Shown here piece after piece: positions 48,895-60,710 of a DNA stretch of 64,000 nt (within the stretch, counting starts at the first letter, position 1; each line of letters opens with the position of its first letter). The stretch is from Polytrichum commune (taxonomy: Eukaryota > Streptophyta > Polytrichopsida > Polytrichales > Polytrichaceae): NCBI GenBank assembly GCA_950295325.1, contig OX485806.1, positions 18,292,001 to 18,356,000 on the forward strand. Direction: 5' to 3'. A program made the position numbers and the translations under genes. The notes under the pieces are model-generated. The model was not told where the DNA came from. It searched no databases and saw only the letters and a program-made list of their open reading frames with translations.

Positions 48895-49104
48895 TACACT
48901 CACTATGTTCACTTGGTTCTCCCTCGTCCAAAGCTCCTCCTAGATTTCAAGCTTTGGAATTCAGGTGAAGAAACCAATCGTCCAAAGTCATCTCCTCCTC
49001 CATCTCTTCATCTGAGACGAAAGTAATATGTATAGTTCGACGTACTGGTGAAAAGCCTTGATTACTGAGATTGCGGATTGCCTCTAAATACTGCATACCA
49101 TGCA
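48895..49104 (-). pseudogene. Aminoacylase-1-like (M20 peptidase family) exon fragment, frameshifted
   Basis: Minus strand. A likely intact acceptor (TATGTGCAG) is followed by an exon reading GMQYLEAIRNL, then GFSPVR, TIHITFV and SDEE, the pattern of aminoacylase-1 around its metal-binding acidic pair. An extra Arg codon sits in PVRRTIH. Past the DEE, the frame slips. Sequence resembling the next family segments (SSPEFQSL, then GGALDEGEPS) continues in two other frames down to about 48895. The rest of the gene is absent, so this is a dead fragment, possibly carried or rearranged by the neighbouring transposons. Confidence 0.7.
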
Positions 49105-50278
49105 CTTCATATATATCCTGCACATAGGGAGAGACAAGAGTCAATGGAAATTTGCATGTACTATCGAGAAAATACTTGCAATTGATGGCCCACCTGACAT
49201 TCAGAAACGTCGATCGTCACAAGTAAGAAACACTCTTCATATTCATGTGAGGAAGATGTGAGGAAGAATTGCTTTAATGTGCTTTGATTGTTTTGGCACA
49301 TGTATGGGTTGCAGAAGGCGGTCACCATGGTGGTCTAAGTTCATTGGTGAAACTGAGGACAAGTACCAAGCCTTAATAAATGGGTTGGATGTGGACATTG
49401 GAGCTTGGGTCCTGAGTGGCTAGTTTGACGTTGAACTTCAAATCCAACGTGTTCGTGACATTTTCAAAAACGAAAATGAATGTCAATTGACATCTACATT
49501 TTCTTCTACAATGTCACTTCAATGTCACTTGCCTAGTAGTACGTGTCATTTCAATTTTTGAAGTGTCAATTGACGTGTGGTTTTTTTATTCACAAGTCAC
49601 ACTACATGTCAAAATCTAAATTGTGCGTGTCAATTGATGTGCAGTTTATTTTTGTGCAAGTTTTTGCGTGTCAAATGTCAAAAACTTGCAAAAACTCCAT
49701 ATAAGTACATACCTATCCAAGATTAAAAAGCACATGATGTAGCTCTATAGCAGCTTGGGCACCTTTCTGCCCAATAGTTGATTGAAGTGCAAAAGTAAGT
49801 TAGGTAGCCCAAAAAATTATATTCTAAAATTGGGCAAATTCAAAAAAAATTTGAAATAAGTTAGGCATTCATCCAAGTCATTTTTATAATTCATGGATGG
49901 TTTCCCTTATTTCATCTATGGAAGCTATAATTAACCTAAACACTTCCCCTAACCAACATTCCTTACCCTAAAGTTTGTCTTTTACGTGTACATCAAGGCT
50001 TTGCTTGGCAACAAATTTTACTTTGTGTGAGAGGTCTTTGTGACAAACTATTTTGTTGGATTCCAATAATTGTCACTTGCATTATTATGATTTTAGACAC
50101 TCTTTGAATGTTTTGTTTTTGGGAGGGGGACACGATGATGAAATTAGTATCCCATAAATTTAGGCACCTTTAAAATTAATTATTTTATGCCCAAGCTGCT
50201 AGAGTATCCGAGAGAATCATGTATGAGTTTTAACTCAGGAAGTCAAGAAACATTCACCAACATGTCACTCTACACTAG
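49105..50278. other. AT-rich gap with repeated TGTCAATTGA words
   Basis: No gene is seen. Between 49440 and 49700 the word GTGTCAATTGA or close variants recur at about 49487, 49564 and 49626, with related inverted pieces (GTGCAAGTTTTTG and CAAAAACTTGCA near 49655-49690). This suggests a small decayed repeat. Confidence 0.5.
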
Positions 50279-50502
50279 CGATGATGGCTAACTCCATCCA
50301 GGAGTAACATGTGACTAGGTCCTAGAGACCACCATAGCCTCTCGTTCGTTGCAACTTCAGCGCCATTCAGCACCACTCTGTCAATATAGAGAGAAGAAGA
50401 GAGACACACACAACACACACACACACTGAATTTCTTAGGGCTCGGGGTTTCAGAGTATCCTCATCCAAGCACTCTACACGTCATGCCACTCCACACTCAA
50501 CT
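50279..50502. repeat. Decayed copy of the PRORP start-codon and promoter region
   Basis: It matches 46973-47182 in the same orientation: GCGATGATGGCTA, then ACCACCATAGCCTCTCG, GTTGCAACTTC, TTTCTTAGGG and ACTCTACACG. On the minus strand it keeps the equivalent of the PRORP ATG and the next six codons (MELAIIA), but nothing after them. Its CA microsatellite has expanded relative to the PRORP copy. Confidence 0.85.
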
Positions 50503-50614
50503 AAGGCGGTTAATAATTTATGATGGTTTCTAGGATATAGGTAGGCTCCCAGGATTAAAAAAATGCATAAGAACAATGCAAAAGAAAATCCATACTATAG
50601 ATCATGTATGAGTT

Positions 50615-51933
50615 TTGAAAATAGAGTATTCTAGAAATACTCTATTTGGGTGTTTGTGGCCCCATGAGGAACATGTCCATGGGATGGACAAATATGTTGC
50701 TACTTTCATGGATGATTTTTTGAGGAAGGTGTGGGATTATATGATGAAATCCAAAGGAAAGTGGTTTGAGAGGTTTAAGGAATTCCAACCATTTGTAGAA
50801 ACGCTATCAATTAGACCAACAGAGTGTGCAAATTGTGCCGTTGTTGCAATGACAAAGTGTAGGCTTGAAGTTCAAAAGCTCAAGAAATCATTGTGGACGG
50901 AAGCGGTGACAAATGCGGTTTATATACTAAACTGATGTTTGACGAGGGCCTTGCGTTCTGTTACACCCAAAGAAACGTGAAGCGGGAGGGGGCCTTGTGT
51001 CGCACACATGCGTGTGTTTAGAAGCATTGCATATGTAATGGTTCCGGACAAGAAAAGGGGCAAACTCAATGCGAAAGGAATCAAATGCGTGTTCTTGAAT
51101 ATTGCAAAGATATGAAGGCATATAAGCTGATGTATTTGGAAACAAAGAAAATCATAATTTTAAAAAAATTAGAGATGTTGTGTTTATGGAAGATAGTGGG
51201 AGTATTAGAACAATTTAGAAATGCATCCAAGTGGGAGAAATGAAGGCTTTACAATGGTGGTGGTGGACAAATCTTCCAAATTACCTTTGTTTGATGGTTG
51301 TGGACAATTCGTGGATGACAATGAGCAAGTGGGAGGCAATAAAGTTGCAATTGAAGAGACACGTGAAGGACCAGTAAAAAACAATAATATTATTGAGGGA
51401 TTTGGTGAGGAGTGGCAATACCCCACGAGGGAACGACAACCACCTGAGAATGGTGGAGGAACCACATTTTGCCTCAACATTGTAAGGAACATGCCAATGT
51501 GGCAATCTTTGAAGCTTCTTTGAGTTGGAGTGAAGCAACTAGGTATAATATGTGGAAACTTATGGGCAATATTAGAACCTCACTATATAGGCTTGACAGA
51601 CTAAGCAACTCAATAGCATGACAAGTTTTTGACTACTCGTAAAGTGGGAGTGTTGAAAGTGTAATATTAGATTGCTCGTAGTCATAGACATGTAATACTA
51701 GAAGGAACAAGGTTATAATAAGCCTATAAGGTCGGTCCGTAGTGGGATAAGAGTAGTCCCATAATGTTTGTATGAATCAAGTTAAAATTGAGCAAGAAAG
51801 GGCAAAGCATGGGGTGGAGGAGACCATCTCACTCCAAGTATTATTCATATGCCTTTGTATATGTTTATATGTTTGTGCAATCAAATCTCTAGTCCTATTG
51901 ACTTCCAATAAAGATTTATTTCTATGTTTTACA
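50615..51933 (+). mobile_element. Second copia-type remnant: integrase, linker and 3' LTR
   Basis: Degenerate integrase is read from about 50640: YVATFMDDFLRKVWDY, FKEFQPFVE, LWTEAVTNAVYILN and, after stops, CVFL near 51090. The stretch from 51221 (QYPTRERQPPENGG) matches the linker between copia integrase and reverse transcriptase. Then, about 140 bp later, a purine tract (AAAGTGGGAG, 51641-51650) and an LTR-like start TGTTGAAAGTG (51651) appear. Reverse transcriptase and RNase H are therefore deleted. It differs in sequence from the copia remnant at 47340. Confidence 0.8.
51651..51933 (+). repeat. Probable 3' LTR of the second copia remnant
   Basis: It begins TGTTGAAAGTGTAAT after a purine tract and is taken to end at TTTTACA (51933), just after an AATAAA signal at about 51907. 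No 5' LTR was found, so the right boundary is inferred. Confidence 0.5.
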
Positions 51934-52144
51934 CCATCGACATCCCTAGGCTAAAAATAACCATTATACGTACAATGATTTTGATTGATAACTTGCGTGT
52001 TTAGAATGTAGGGTTTCTTCCTCATCCTTACATGATGATGACTCTTCAACTTAGGTGCATGTAAACTAAGTCTAAAAAAATTTATTAGAGGTCCACAATT
52101 ATGCCCAAAAATACTCTTTGGTATACAATTCTTTTGACACATAT

Positions 52145-53838
52145 AGTCTAACCTCCGTAGTACGACACTCGTTTATACGAAACCCTCGATCTTACGACAC
52201 ATTATTGCGTGACCAAACTTTTTAGTTCAAAACTCCCTCTTTTATATGACTACAATACTCAATAACACGACATTTAGAATCTCCATTTTGTCGTATTAAA
52301 GAGGTAATTGATGCTAAAATTCCTTTCATCTATGTTATGTACATCTAAAATACATCCACTTTCACTTGGAAACTCTTCGGGAACTTCACTTATCATTGGG
52401 AACTTAATGATAATTATGGTTACTAGTGTAGAATGGACCTGGTTAGGGTTAGAGTGGCCTCCTTCCTATTCTTTTGTCAGATTATGAGCTTGAAGATGTT
52501 CACAACATGGATGAAATTGGATTATATTTTAGAGCACATCTTAATAAAACATTAGCACAAGGGAAGGTGAAGGGCCGGAAGCTACAGAAGGAGCGTGTAA
52601 CTTGCTCTTGTTGTTGATTCAACTGAGACTAATAAGTTGAAGTTGCTTGTGATTTATACGTCTAAGCAACCACGATGTTTTGGAAAGTGGCAGCCTCATG
52701 AGTGTGTTCGGTGGCACTCAAATAAAACAACTTGGATGAAAGGGGATATATTTGAAGCTTGGATTTTGCAGCTCAACAATCAATTCAAAGGCCAAAATCA
52801 AAAGGTGATTATGATTTTGGATAATGCATCTTCACATGTTGTTAGCTTTGCCAAAGTTGGTAAGTCTCGTGGTTTTTCAACCTTGGAATTGATCAACATG
52901 ACTTTGGTATTCCTTCCTCCCAATGTTACAATCATAGTTCAACCTCTGGATATATCTTTCAAATTCAGTACAAGAAGAAACTTTTGCAGTGGGTTTTATC
53001 ACAATATGATGATGCTACATTGAAGGACTTAAGGAAGGTGTTGCCCAACATCAAACATGCTACCATGTGGAGTTATGAAGTATGAAATGAATTGGATGTA
53101 TAGATAGCAAGGAATTGTTGGAGGATGGCGTGTATATTACATGCAACATGCAACATGCAATGTTAATTTTGCCTTAGTTAATGTAAAGGAGAAGAATAGA
53201 ATGTAAGAAGAATTAGATGAACTTGGTGCTCTGATTTCAAAGTTGCGATTGGGTGATGATGAGATGTCAATCGAGACTTACATTCAGATAGAAGGGGAAG
53301 AGATTACTAAGCTAGAATTAAGTACTAATGAGTTGGTGGATGTTGTCCTAGGAATCAATTATGCACAATGCTTTGATCTTAATGTTAATCTACATTATGT
53401 AGATGTGAATGATGTTGCTCCACCTACAGTAAAGCTTAGTGATGCTAAACGTCATGCATCATTGTTGTCTCATTTCTTATTAGACAACTCTTTACATTTT
53501 TGTGTGAATGAAATTATTAGTTTCCAAATGCTAGTAGGGAATTAATATAAGATGACAATTGTTAACTTGGGTAGGCAACACCACAAATCTTTGAACTCCT
53601 ATTTCAAGGGTTCTTGAGAATAGTTGTATTTGTTTGGAGTTATAAGTTATTATTTCATACAATTTATATTGCTTAAACTCATTGTATATATTTTTGAGCT
53701 CATATTGCTTATGTTTTTGTATTCCCTTGACAATATGACAATTTTACGCCATTTGTCATATTAACAAGAAGACAACACCTCGATAACACAACATTTTTTG
53801 TGTTTCTTAAATGTGTCGTACTAAAGAGGGAGAACAAT
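52145..53838 (+). mobile_element. Pogo/Tigger-like (DDE_1) DNA transposon, degenerate
   Basis: The ends share an inverted motif. CTCCGTAGTACGACAC near the left end pairs with GTGTCGTACTAAAGAGGG near the right end. Related TACGACAC-type words repeat inside both ends. The interior carries transposase remains on the plus strand. The TA target duplication could not be fixed exactly. Confidence 0.7.
52490..53545 (+). pseudogene. Pogo-like transposase (DDE superfamily endonuclease), frameshifted
   Basis: The DDE_1 core is recognisable in order: NMDEIGLYF (first Asp), KLLVIYTSKQPRCF, VIMILDNASSH (second Asp) and VFLPPNVTIIVQPLD (third Asp). One frameshift near 52615 and several stops after 53023 break it. 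A C-terminal open stretch (53243-53545) ends in a helical segment typical of the family tail. The N-terminal DNA-binding helix-turn-helix was not found, so the 5' part is deleted or decayed. Confidence 0.75.
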
Positions 53839-54086
53839 CATTCCAAATCTCTTTAATGTTGCTATATGTTGCTTTATGAGTCTCAAACACTAAATCTCCA
53901 AATCATGCGGCTAGGACACAAAATTACATACACATGCACGAGCGCACACATACACATGAACTCTCACGTGGAAACTCACATGAGTGATAGAAATGCACAC
54001 AATCACTAAACCCAATGGATCCTTTCCTAGCTTACAACATTTCAGCCCATGGATGGGCAAGAGCCAATCATCTTCATACTTACGAG

Positions 54087-54127
<41 letters not shown>

Positions 54128-56027
54128 AATTATTAGTTGTAGGTTCCTTGGAGTCTACCACATTGATCACCTCTACAAACTTAGACTTGACACAAATGGA
54201 CGAGGACTGAGATTTGGGTTGGATGGTAGGCCACCAAGGCAGATGAGCTTAATGGCTAAATTGGCTCTTGTAATGTGCTAGAAATGTCCTTGGGCTTGCT
54301 ACTACATGAAGAGACAAATACAACATCTTTTGTGCGCTTATCATGGGATATAATAAGCATGCACAATGGCATGAAGTCGGCTTAATTTCTCATGCTTACG
54401 AAGTATCTCTCGAAGACAATGGTGTTTCTGGGCTTTGGAGCCTTTAGCAATGGGGTAGAGGAGCCCGGCATTGCGGCAAGATGCACAGATAGGGCAGCAA
54501 GAAGGCATTAGGGCGCACAAAGAGGGCAACTGCAGCGGAAAGGTAAGAGAGAGAGACCCAGTAAGAAGGGGTAGACAAAGTCACTAACCTCGACAATGGC
54601 GCTACCAAGATACCTTGAGCACCGACCGACAAACTCATAATCACAGCGAGGACAAACGGAAGGTAAGAGAGGGCCAATAGGTAAGAGAAGGATCACAATA
54701 GCATTGAGAGGTTGCCCAAGAGGAAAGAGAGGAGGAGCTCTCAATGCATAATAGGGCAACCAAAATCATCGAACTAAACTAGGTATACATAATAGCACTC
54801 CGCACTTAAACCTAAACACTCTTAGTAACAAACCCACCTTACATCCTCCTTGCTTGCTCTCATTGTTTCTTGTTGTATGTGCAGTGCATTAGATCCACTG
54901 GCTTAGTGCAATTGGTGCAAATTACTAACTTTGTGAGAGTTGATATGAAGTTGTGGATGAAGGTGCTCTATGGGCAAAATGCATTCATGAAAAGCGGTAG
55001 GAGGGATGAGCCCTCGGCGATCTACCGTAAGAGTGGCTCCCTCCACTTCGCAATAGGGTGCCAAACCAACATGCTCTTTTGGGCAAGACGGACGTGGTGG
55101 GCGACATGTTGGCCATGACTTCAGTCACAATGGCGCTCAATGGCCATTTGGCTCTAGAGTAGGTGTGAACATGGTTTTGTAAACAATACCTTTTTGCACA
55201 TGCCTTTCTTTTTGGGTAGTCTTTTGGCTATGTTTGGCCCCTAAAGAACGGGGAGAACTGACTGCTAGTTACAGATGAACCAGTTTTGTTTGAGAAATAA
55301 TCGGGTGAAGTTCGAGACTTCAGGAAAATTACTGATCATTTTAGAGAAATCTATGGAATAATAAAAAAAAAAAACGAAAGATCACAACATGCAACCGGTT
55401 GGACTTGGAAGCACTAGTATTTTGACCAACCAATTATGCGCAAAAATCTCCCCGAACAGCCCCTCAGAAAGGCTGGTCCTGGGTTCTGGTGGGGCAATAT
55501 CAACAATGATAAGTGCAACAAGTCCTCCCACCAAACACCAACAAATGTACATTGCAGATCCACACCATGATTCATAGAGCGTCCTTTCCATGTCCTTTCC
55601 AACAACTTCTTATTCATTGGTTACCTTTAGGCTTGCTATCCACTTGCAGCTTTCATCAGACAAATAATAAATTGGCAAACTGTCCAATGATTCATTTGAA
55701 GCATTCAAGTCATTCAAGTCTAATTGCTTACTGCTAAAAGCTTTGCAAGTCTTACTTGAGTCTTGTGCGATGCTTGAATGATACTGAATCTCTATTAATT
55801 TACATACATTTACAGACCTAATGCAAGCCTTAAATTGCACTGATTGAAACTTGAAAATTTTGCGACCTTGCAATGCATGCTCAGATTTTCAGTGTACATC
55901 TTGCACATCAGTGCTCCAGAAATTTATGCTCCTGCAGTCTTCAGGTTAAATTTTAAAATGATGACTGCTAAGTTTCACAGCCTGTATATAGTATATACAC
56001 CCAGCTAGATCCCAATACACCTAATGA
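53839..56027. other. Intergenic region, no supported gene
   Basis: It contains a CA/TA microsatellite and several short ORFs without family resemblance. A minus-strand ORF at 55591-55382 has one hydrophobic stretch (MYICWCLVGGLVALIIVDIA) and might be an exon of an unknown gene, but no splice-compatible partner was established. Confidence 0.45.
54086..54127 (+). repeat. (AC)n(AT)n microsatellite
   Basis: About 14 AC units run directly into about 6 AT units. Confidence 0.95.
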
Positions 56028-56935
56028 ATGCACAAAGTGAGGGTACCAGTGTAGAAGATTACATGAGAAGAGGTACAATATTGCTATGAGAAAGCTTCAA
56101 GGTGTCACAAATATCGTAACTGCTCAATTCAGAGCGCCTGATGAGTATACAAACTAAAAATGACAATTTCCACTGCAGATATCACATCATATATACTCCT
56201 GTGTGTACACATCATATCTAGAAATGAAAATCAAGTCACAACCATCCTATCTAGCGACTGATTGCAAGTGGCACAATTCGAAGAACAGATATGACCTTCC
56301 TGTTGCCACTCTAAACTTTCTCACAATACAGCATTTTTGCAAACCTGTGAAGTATGTTATATAAACCAGATCACATACACAATAAGCTTCGTGAACAGTA
56401 ATCAGGAAACAGTACAAAGAACGTTGTAAGCTTGAAATTTATTCTGTAATTGATACTAGTGTGCTTGACTGAGTTAATATCACCTTACTGCACACTATAA
56501 TGTCACAAAGTGGACATTCTCAGCTTCCACTTAGAATGTCCACTTTGTGACATTATAGTGTGCAGAAAGGTGACATTAACTCAATCAAAACGCATCATGG
56601 TATAGTTGGAGTCTTCCTTGAGCTGGGCGCCACATACGTTATGGATGCACAAAGTGAAGAGTAGTGTAGAAGATTATGTGCAAAGACGAACACTGATGTG
56701 ATAAGTAAGCTTCAAGGTGAATCAAGAGTGATAATTTTCACTGCAGCACATATCTTACATCATATGTAGTTCTGTACATCTTCTGCTCCAATGGGCATGT
56801 ATGATACAATGGTATATAAGTGTATATGATGTGACGGAAGATATGTGAAAATGCTTGCTGTACAATGTTTCGCTAACCTCTGTGAAGTAGATTACAAAGT
56901 CAGAACACGTACACAACAAGCTTCACAAATGGTAA
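56028..56935. repeat. Direct duplication pair flanking a long hairpin
   Basis: Copy A (56028-56402) and copy B (56645-56935) share ordered blocks: ATGCACAAAGTGA, GTGTAGAAGATTA, AAGCTTCAAGGTG, TTCACTGCAG, CTGTGAAGTA and AAGCTTC. They are diverged and contain indels. The hairpin at 56466-56587 lies between them. Confidence 0.75.
56466..56587. repeat. Long hairpin with perfect 33 bp inner stem
   Basis: The inner arms 56488-56520 and 56533-56565 are exact inverted copies (starting CTGCACACTATAATGTCACA) around a 12 nt loop. Weaker outer arms (TGACTGAGTTAAT and ATTAACTCAATCA) extend the stem to about 55 bp. It is compatible with a MITE or with a young hairpin small-RNA precursor. Confidence 0.9.
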
Positions 56936-57535
56936 GAATTTGGGGAAGACCATGATGAAGATTGAACCTCGTGAGATTATAATTTTTATTATGAATTTAC
57001 ACGAGGGTTGATGTCTGCCATGGCCAGGGCCGAGAGTAGCCACAGACGCCTTAGTCGGAGCTCCTGACCATTAGTTTAAAAGAGGGCGAGCTCTTTTTTC
57101 TTTCAGTAAGATCATCCTTCTACTACTTGCAATGACAGATCGCGGTGGGAGTTTGTTGCTGCCCGATGACCTCTAGAAAACCCTCACAGAATTGCTCAAC
57201 TAAATCTTTGTCCTGTGCATACCCTCCTTCACAACAAGGGTGCAATTCCACCCCAACCACCACCACGAAGTCACAATTGATCGGCTTGTGGTGATGCGAG
57301 ATGATGATGATGATTCTTCCCCTACTCCCTTTTTCCTTGCATTCTGTAATATTCTTCTTCTATCAATTATTGTGTGGGGGTTAAGTTAATTGAATTCAGC
57401 ACTTCACATCATGAGAAGAAACTCCCAGGAATTCGTAGGATCACTAACTCCCGAGGAATTCTTTCTCATGATGCGAAGAGCGGCGTAGCTACATACAATA
57501 AATCCATAGCTTGTAAGCATAAGCAAATCACAGTG
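56936..57535. other. 3' flank of the CYP703-like gene
   Basis: No gene is seen. An imperfect inverted repeat, AACTCCCAGGAATTCGTAGG and CTCCCGAGGAATTCTTTCTC on neighbouring stretches near 57420-57470, is built around GAATTC words. Confidence 0.4.
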
Positions 57536-60008
57536 CTACGCATATAAATGAGGAGCGAGACGGGGGCTTGCCATGGCGTATAGGCGAGTTCGCATCGGTG
57601 TGGTGCAACCATAATCTTCCGCCATGTCGATGGTTTCGGAGGTAACCCCAGGTGGTAGGGACCAATTGAATGCGTGGAGGAGGCGAGACAGTGCGAGTAG
57701 CACCATTGTAGTGCCCAAATTCGAGCCCGGGCATCCCCTTCGGCCATGGCCAAATGGCAAGATCCGGAACGCAGGGTCCTGAATCACAGACAGATTTTCG
57801 TTGGCCCATCTCTCCGGTTGAAACTTGAGCGGCTCGCTCCAAGTCTCAGCACTTCGGCCGAGGGAGAAGATGTTGATGAGCACACGGGTGCCCTTCGGGA
57901 TGTGGTAGCCTGCGAGTTTGGTGTCGGTCATTGTTTCTCTGGGGATGGAGAATGGACCAGCTGGGTGCAGCCGGAAGGTTTCTTTGATTACACACATGAG
58001 GTAAGGAAGCTTGCCTAGGTCGGACTCCTCCACATTACGATCGACTCCGACCACGGAGTCGATTTCTTCCTGAATCTTGCGCTGGATCTCGGGGTTTCTT
58101 ATAATCTCTGCCAACGCCCACTCGTTAGTCACTGCCGATGTGTCTGTTGCTCCTGCCATCATGTCCTGTGGAATTAAACACAATTTGGGTTAGACATCAG
58201 ATCATGAGAGCAATAAACACACAGAACCGTCCAAACATAATTTAATCTTCCATGTTGGGAAATTAGGTTTGAGCCTGCATAGAAAGGACGAGTGATTCCG
58301 TAGTCTACATTTTCGTGACTGCATCTTCAAGTAGTACTGGAACACAATGATGGCAGCTTGCCAGAGTTGAGGATGTAACTTACAATTATCAATGCCTTGA
58401 TAGTTTTTTCATCAAGATGAGGCGCTCCATTCTCTCCCGGAAGGTCAAGCAGAACGCTGATGAAATCGTTCGGCTTTTGTCCAGCCCGCTTGCCAGATGC
58501 CAGGTCTCTGTGCTCTTGGATGATGGCATCTAGCACTTCATCGAATTCATTTCGTAGCTGCCAGATTACAGTAAAAATGTTAAGACATGCTCGCATGCAT
58601 AGAAGCTACAGAGTTCAACTCACTTCAAGATAGCATCTTCTTTATGCTCGTTCTACACCTTAGGGTTACTGAACCCACAACAGAGAGTGAAGCATTACCT
58701 GCTCAGATTCTAGTAAATTTTGCTTCCCAAGTACGCATCACATTTCCAAATATGCGAAGCGAACCCTTTCGTTTTTGTGTATAAATGCAAAACCTCCAAC
58801 TCCTCCCAAACTTTTTGCTTTGCTGGGTTGAGATTAGTATACATGCAGACTCTGGCTTTGTCATTCTACCATAACTGACGTAAGGTGGATTGACACTGGA
58901 ACAAAGAGCTCAGAGCCGTGTGAGGACTATCAAATTCATCCAGAATCTGACAGTTTACAATCTGTATCTCTATAAGTGTTCGGGAGCACCAGTGTTTCAT
59001 CACAGATGAATCTACATCCCCTCTCCATGAACACCTTCAGGATCACGCCATTAGAGGATAGTTTGATAAAGTTGCATTCCTCGTAACCAAATTTTGCAAT
59101 TCTTTGTCGAAGGGACTATTATCTTACCCTTGTGTGTAGAAATAAGGATGTACACAATCACTGTGATGCTCTCCGAACACGTTAATTATGATACCGAACG
59201 ACAAGACGTTATTTCTAATGATGGTAATCCATACCTTGTGCATGTCTCTCTCGAAGCCATTCAGGTCAAGCCATCCAAGAACCGGCACAAAATCCCTCAG
59301 GTTCAAAGCCCCCATCAACCGAAAAAGCTCATGTATGAGATGCTTGAAGTCCTTTGGCTTCTCCCCTGTCGCAGCAAACTCCCTTCGCCCTAGAAGCATC
59401 CGACACATGACATTCATCGACACTTCAGCAAACACATCCCGCAGGTCAATCACCTTCCGCTTCCTTGCAGCCTCCGCAACCGCTCCCACCATGCACAGGG
59501 ACTCTTGCCTCCGCTCTCTCGCGGTGCTCTCCAAGCGTTTGGGGGTTAGCAGCTCGTGTACACATATCCGTCTCACATGACGCCAATGGGCACCATATGG
59601 AGCCATGGCGAAGTCATGTGCATCGTAGGCCACTATCTCCGTGAACGTCAGGTGGGGACGGGACGAAAACACATTGTCCTGCTCCTTGGTGATCTCGGAG
59701 ATGAGCCCGGGGCTGTCAATCACGAGTGTTGGCACCGCCCCCAGACGGATGTACAGGATGTGGCCAAATTTTTTTTGCATGGCGGTGATGGCCCTGTGGG
59801 GGTGTGACCCCATTTGCAAGAGGTTACCGACGATGGGAAGCCCCTTCGGGCCTGGGGGAAGCTTGAGTGGCTTCTGGAGACGGAGGAACAGGAACATCGA
59901 GCTCAGCAATGCCAATGTCACCGAGCACATGGTGAGTAGCTGGAACCGACCTCCTTGCACCCATTCCGGTAGGGCAGATATCAAATGCTCAGGCACGAGA
60001 ATATCCAT
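57536..60008 (-). CDS. CYP703: CYP703-like cytochrome P450 (CYP71 clan), likely fatty-acid hydroxylase of sporopollenin pathway
   Basis: Three exons on the minus strand give 525 aa: 60008-59235 (donor AAG|GTATGG), 58557-58384 (acceptor GGCAG, donor ATT|GTAAGT) and 58165-57536 (acceptor CCACAG). All junctions are phase 0. An N-terminal membrane anchor (about residues 23-43) is followed by the hinge KLPPGPKGLP, the C-helix HWRHVRR, the I-helix AGATDTS with TNEW after it, KETFR (ExxR), QPERW and the haem loop FGHGRRGCPG (Cys about 461). The stretches DLPGENG, KALI, ATDTSAVTNEWA, RLHPAGPF and the C-terminal SPRLAPHLY resemble CYP703 closely. Known CYP703 enzymes hydroxylate medium-chain (lauric-type) fatty acids at the ER for spore and pollen wall polymer. 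No motif is missing. Subfamily and substrate are inference. Confidence 0.85.
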
Positions 60009-60710
60009 GCTTCCGGTGTTAATCGAGGAGCACCGGTGTAAAGTGCTTGAGAAGTACGAACAAGCTCGGGTTCAGGCTGGCAAGAGGCCAGCTACATTTG
60101 AACACCACGTATAACAGGGCTTCCCCCAAAACTCACAAATCTCAATGATGCCAGCTCTGTGCTTATTCTGGCAGCAATGGGGACACGGAATCCCCACGAC
60201 TATAATGCTTTGATCACCACAGCTTACAATCTTCACAATAACCCACCTCTACTTCAGCTTCCCACCACAAAGAGTGAATCACTTCGGGTTAGGCATCAAC
60301 ACCCCCGGAAACAAATAAAGACATTGCATCAGAGGCTCGCAGAGAAAAGCCTTGCAAAATTCTGCACATGTGTTGCTGCTGCCAAAATGCTGCGATCCAA
60401 GCCTTCAACCCAAGCTTCGGCAGCTCAGGGCTAGCACAGGGCCAGCTCAGCAGCTGCTTCCCGCCACGGAGACTACTCACTTCGGGCTATGAGAATGAAC
60501 TCATAGAAACACAGAATCAGGATGACATTGCGCCATGACTAGAGATGGCGCCTCGACCGAAAGACAGCGCCCTGGCAGGAATGAAGGAAATTCTACTTCA
60601 CAGTGGATGCCTGGTACTGGTACTACTGATGATGTATGCAAAATGCCAATACCCATCGACGACAAGCGGTAGTACAGCAGGCATTAGGACCGCCCACACA
60701 CTACTTTGAT

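Noticed and set aside
54341-54759. Overlapping minus-strand ORFs of 62-83 aa rich in Leu and Pro
   Set aside because: No domain, splice signals or codon pattern was recognised. They are probably open by composition.
55382-55873. Two minus-strand ORFs that could be exons of a small membrane protein
   Set aside because: A hydrophobic stretch and a possible donor exist, but no consistent gene model or family resemblance was found.
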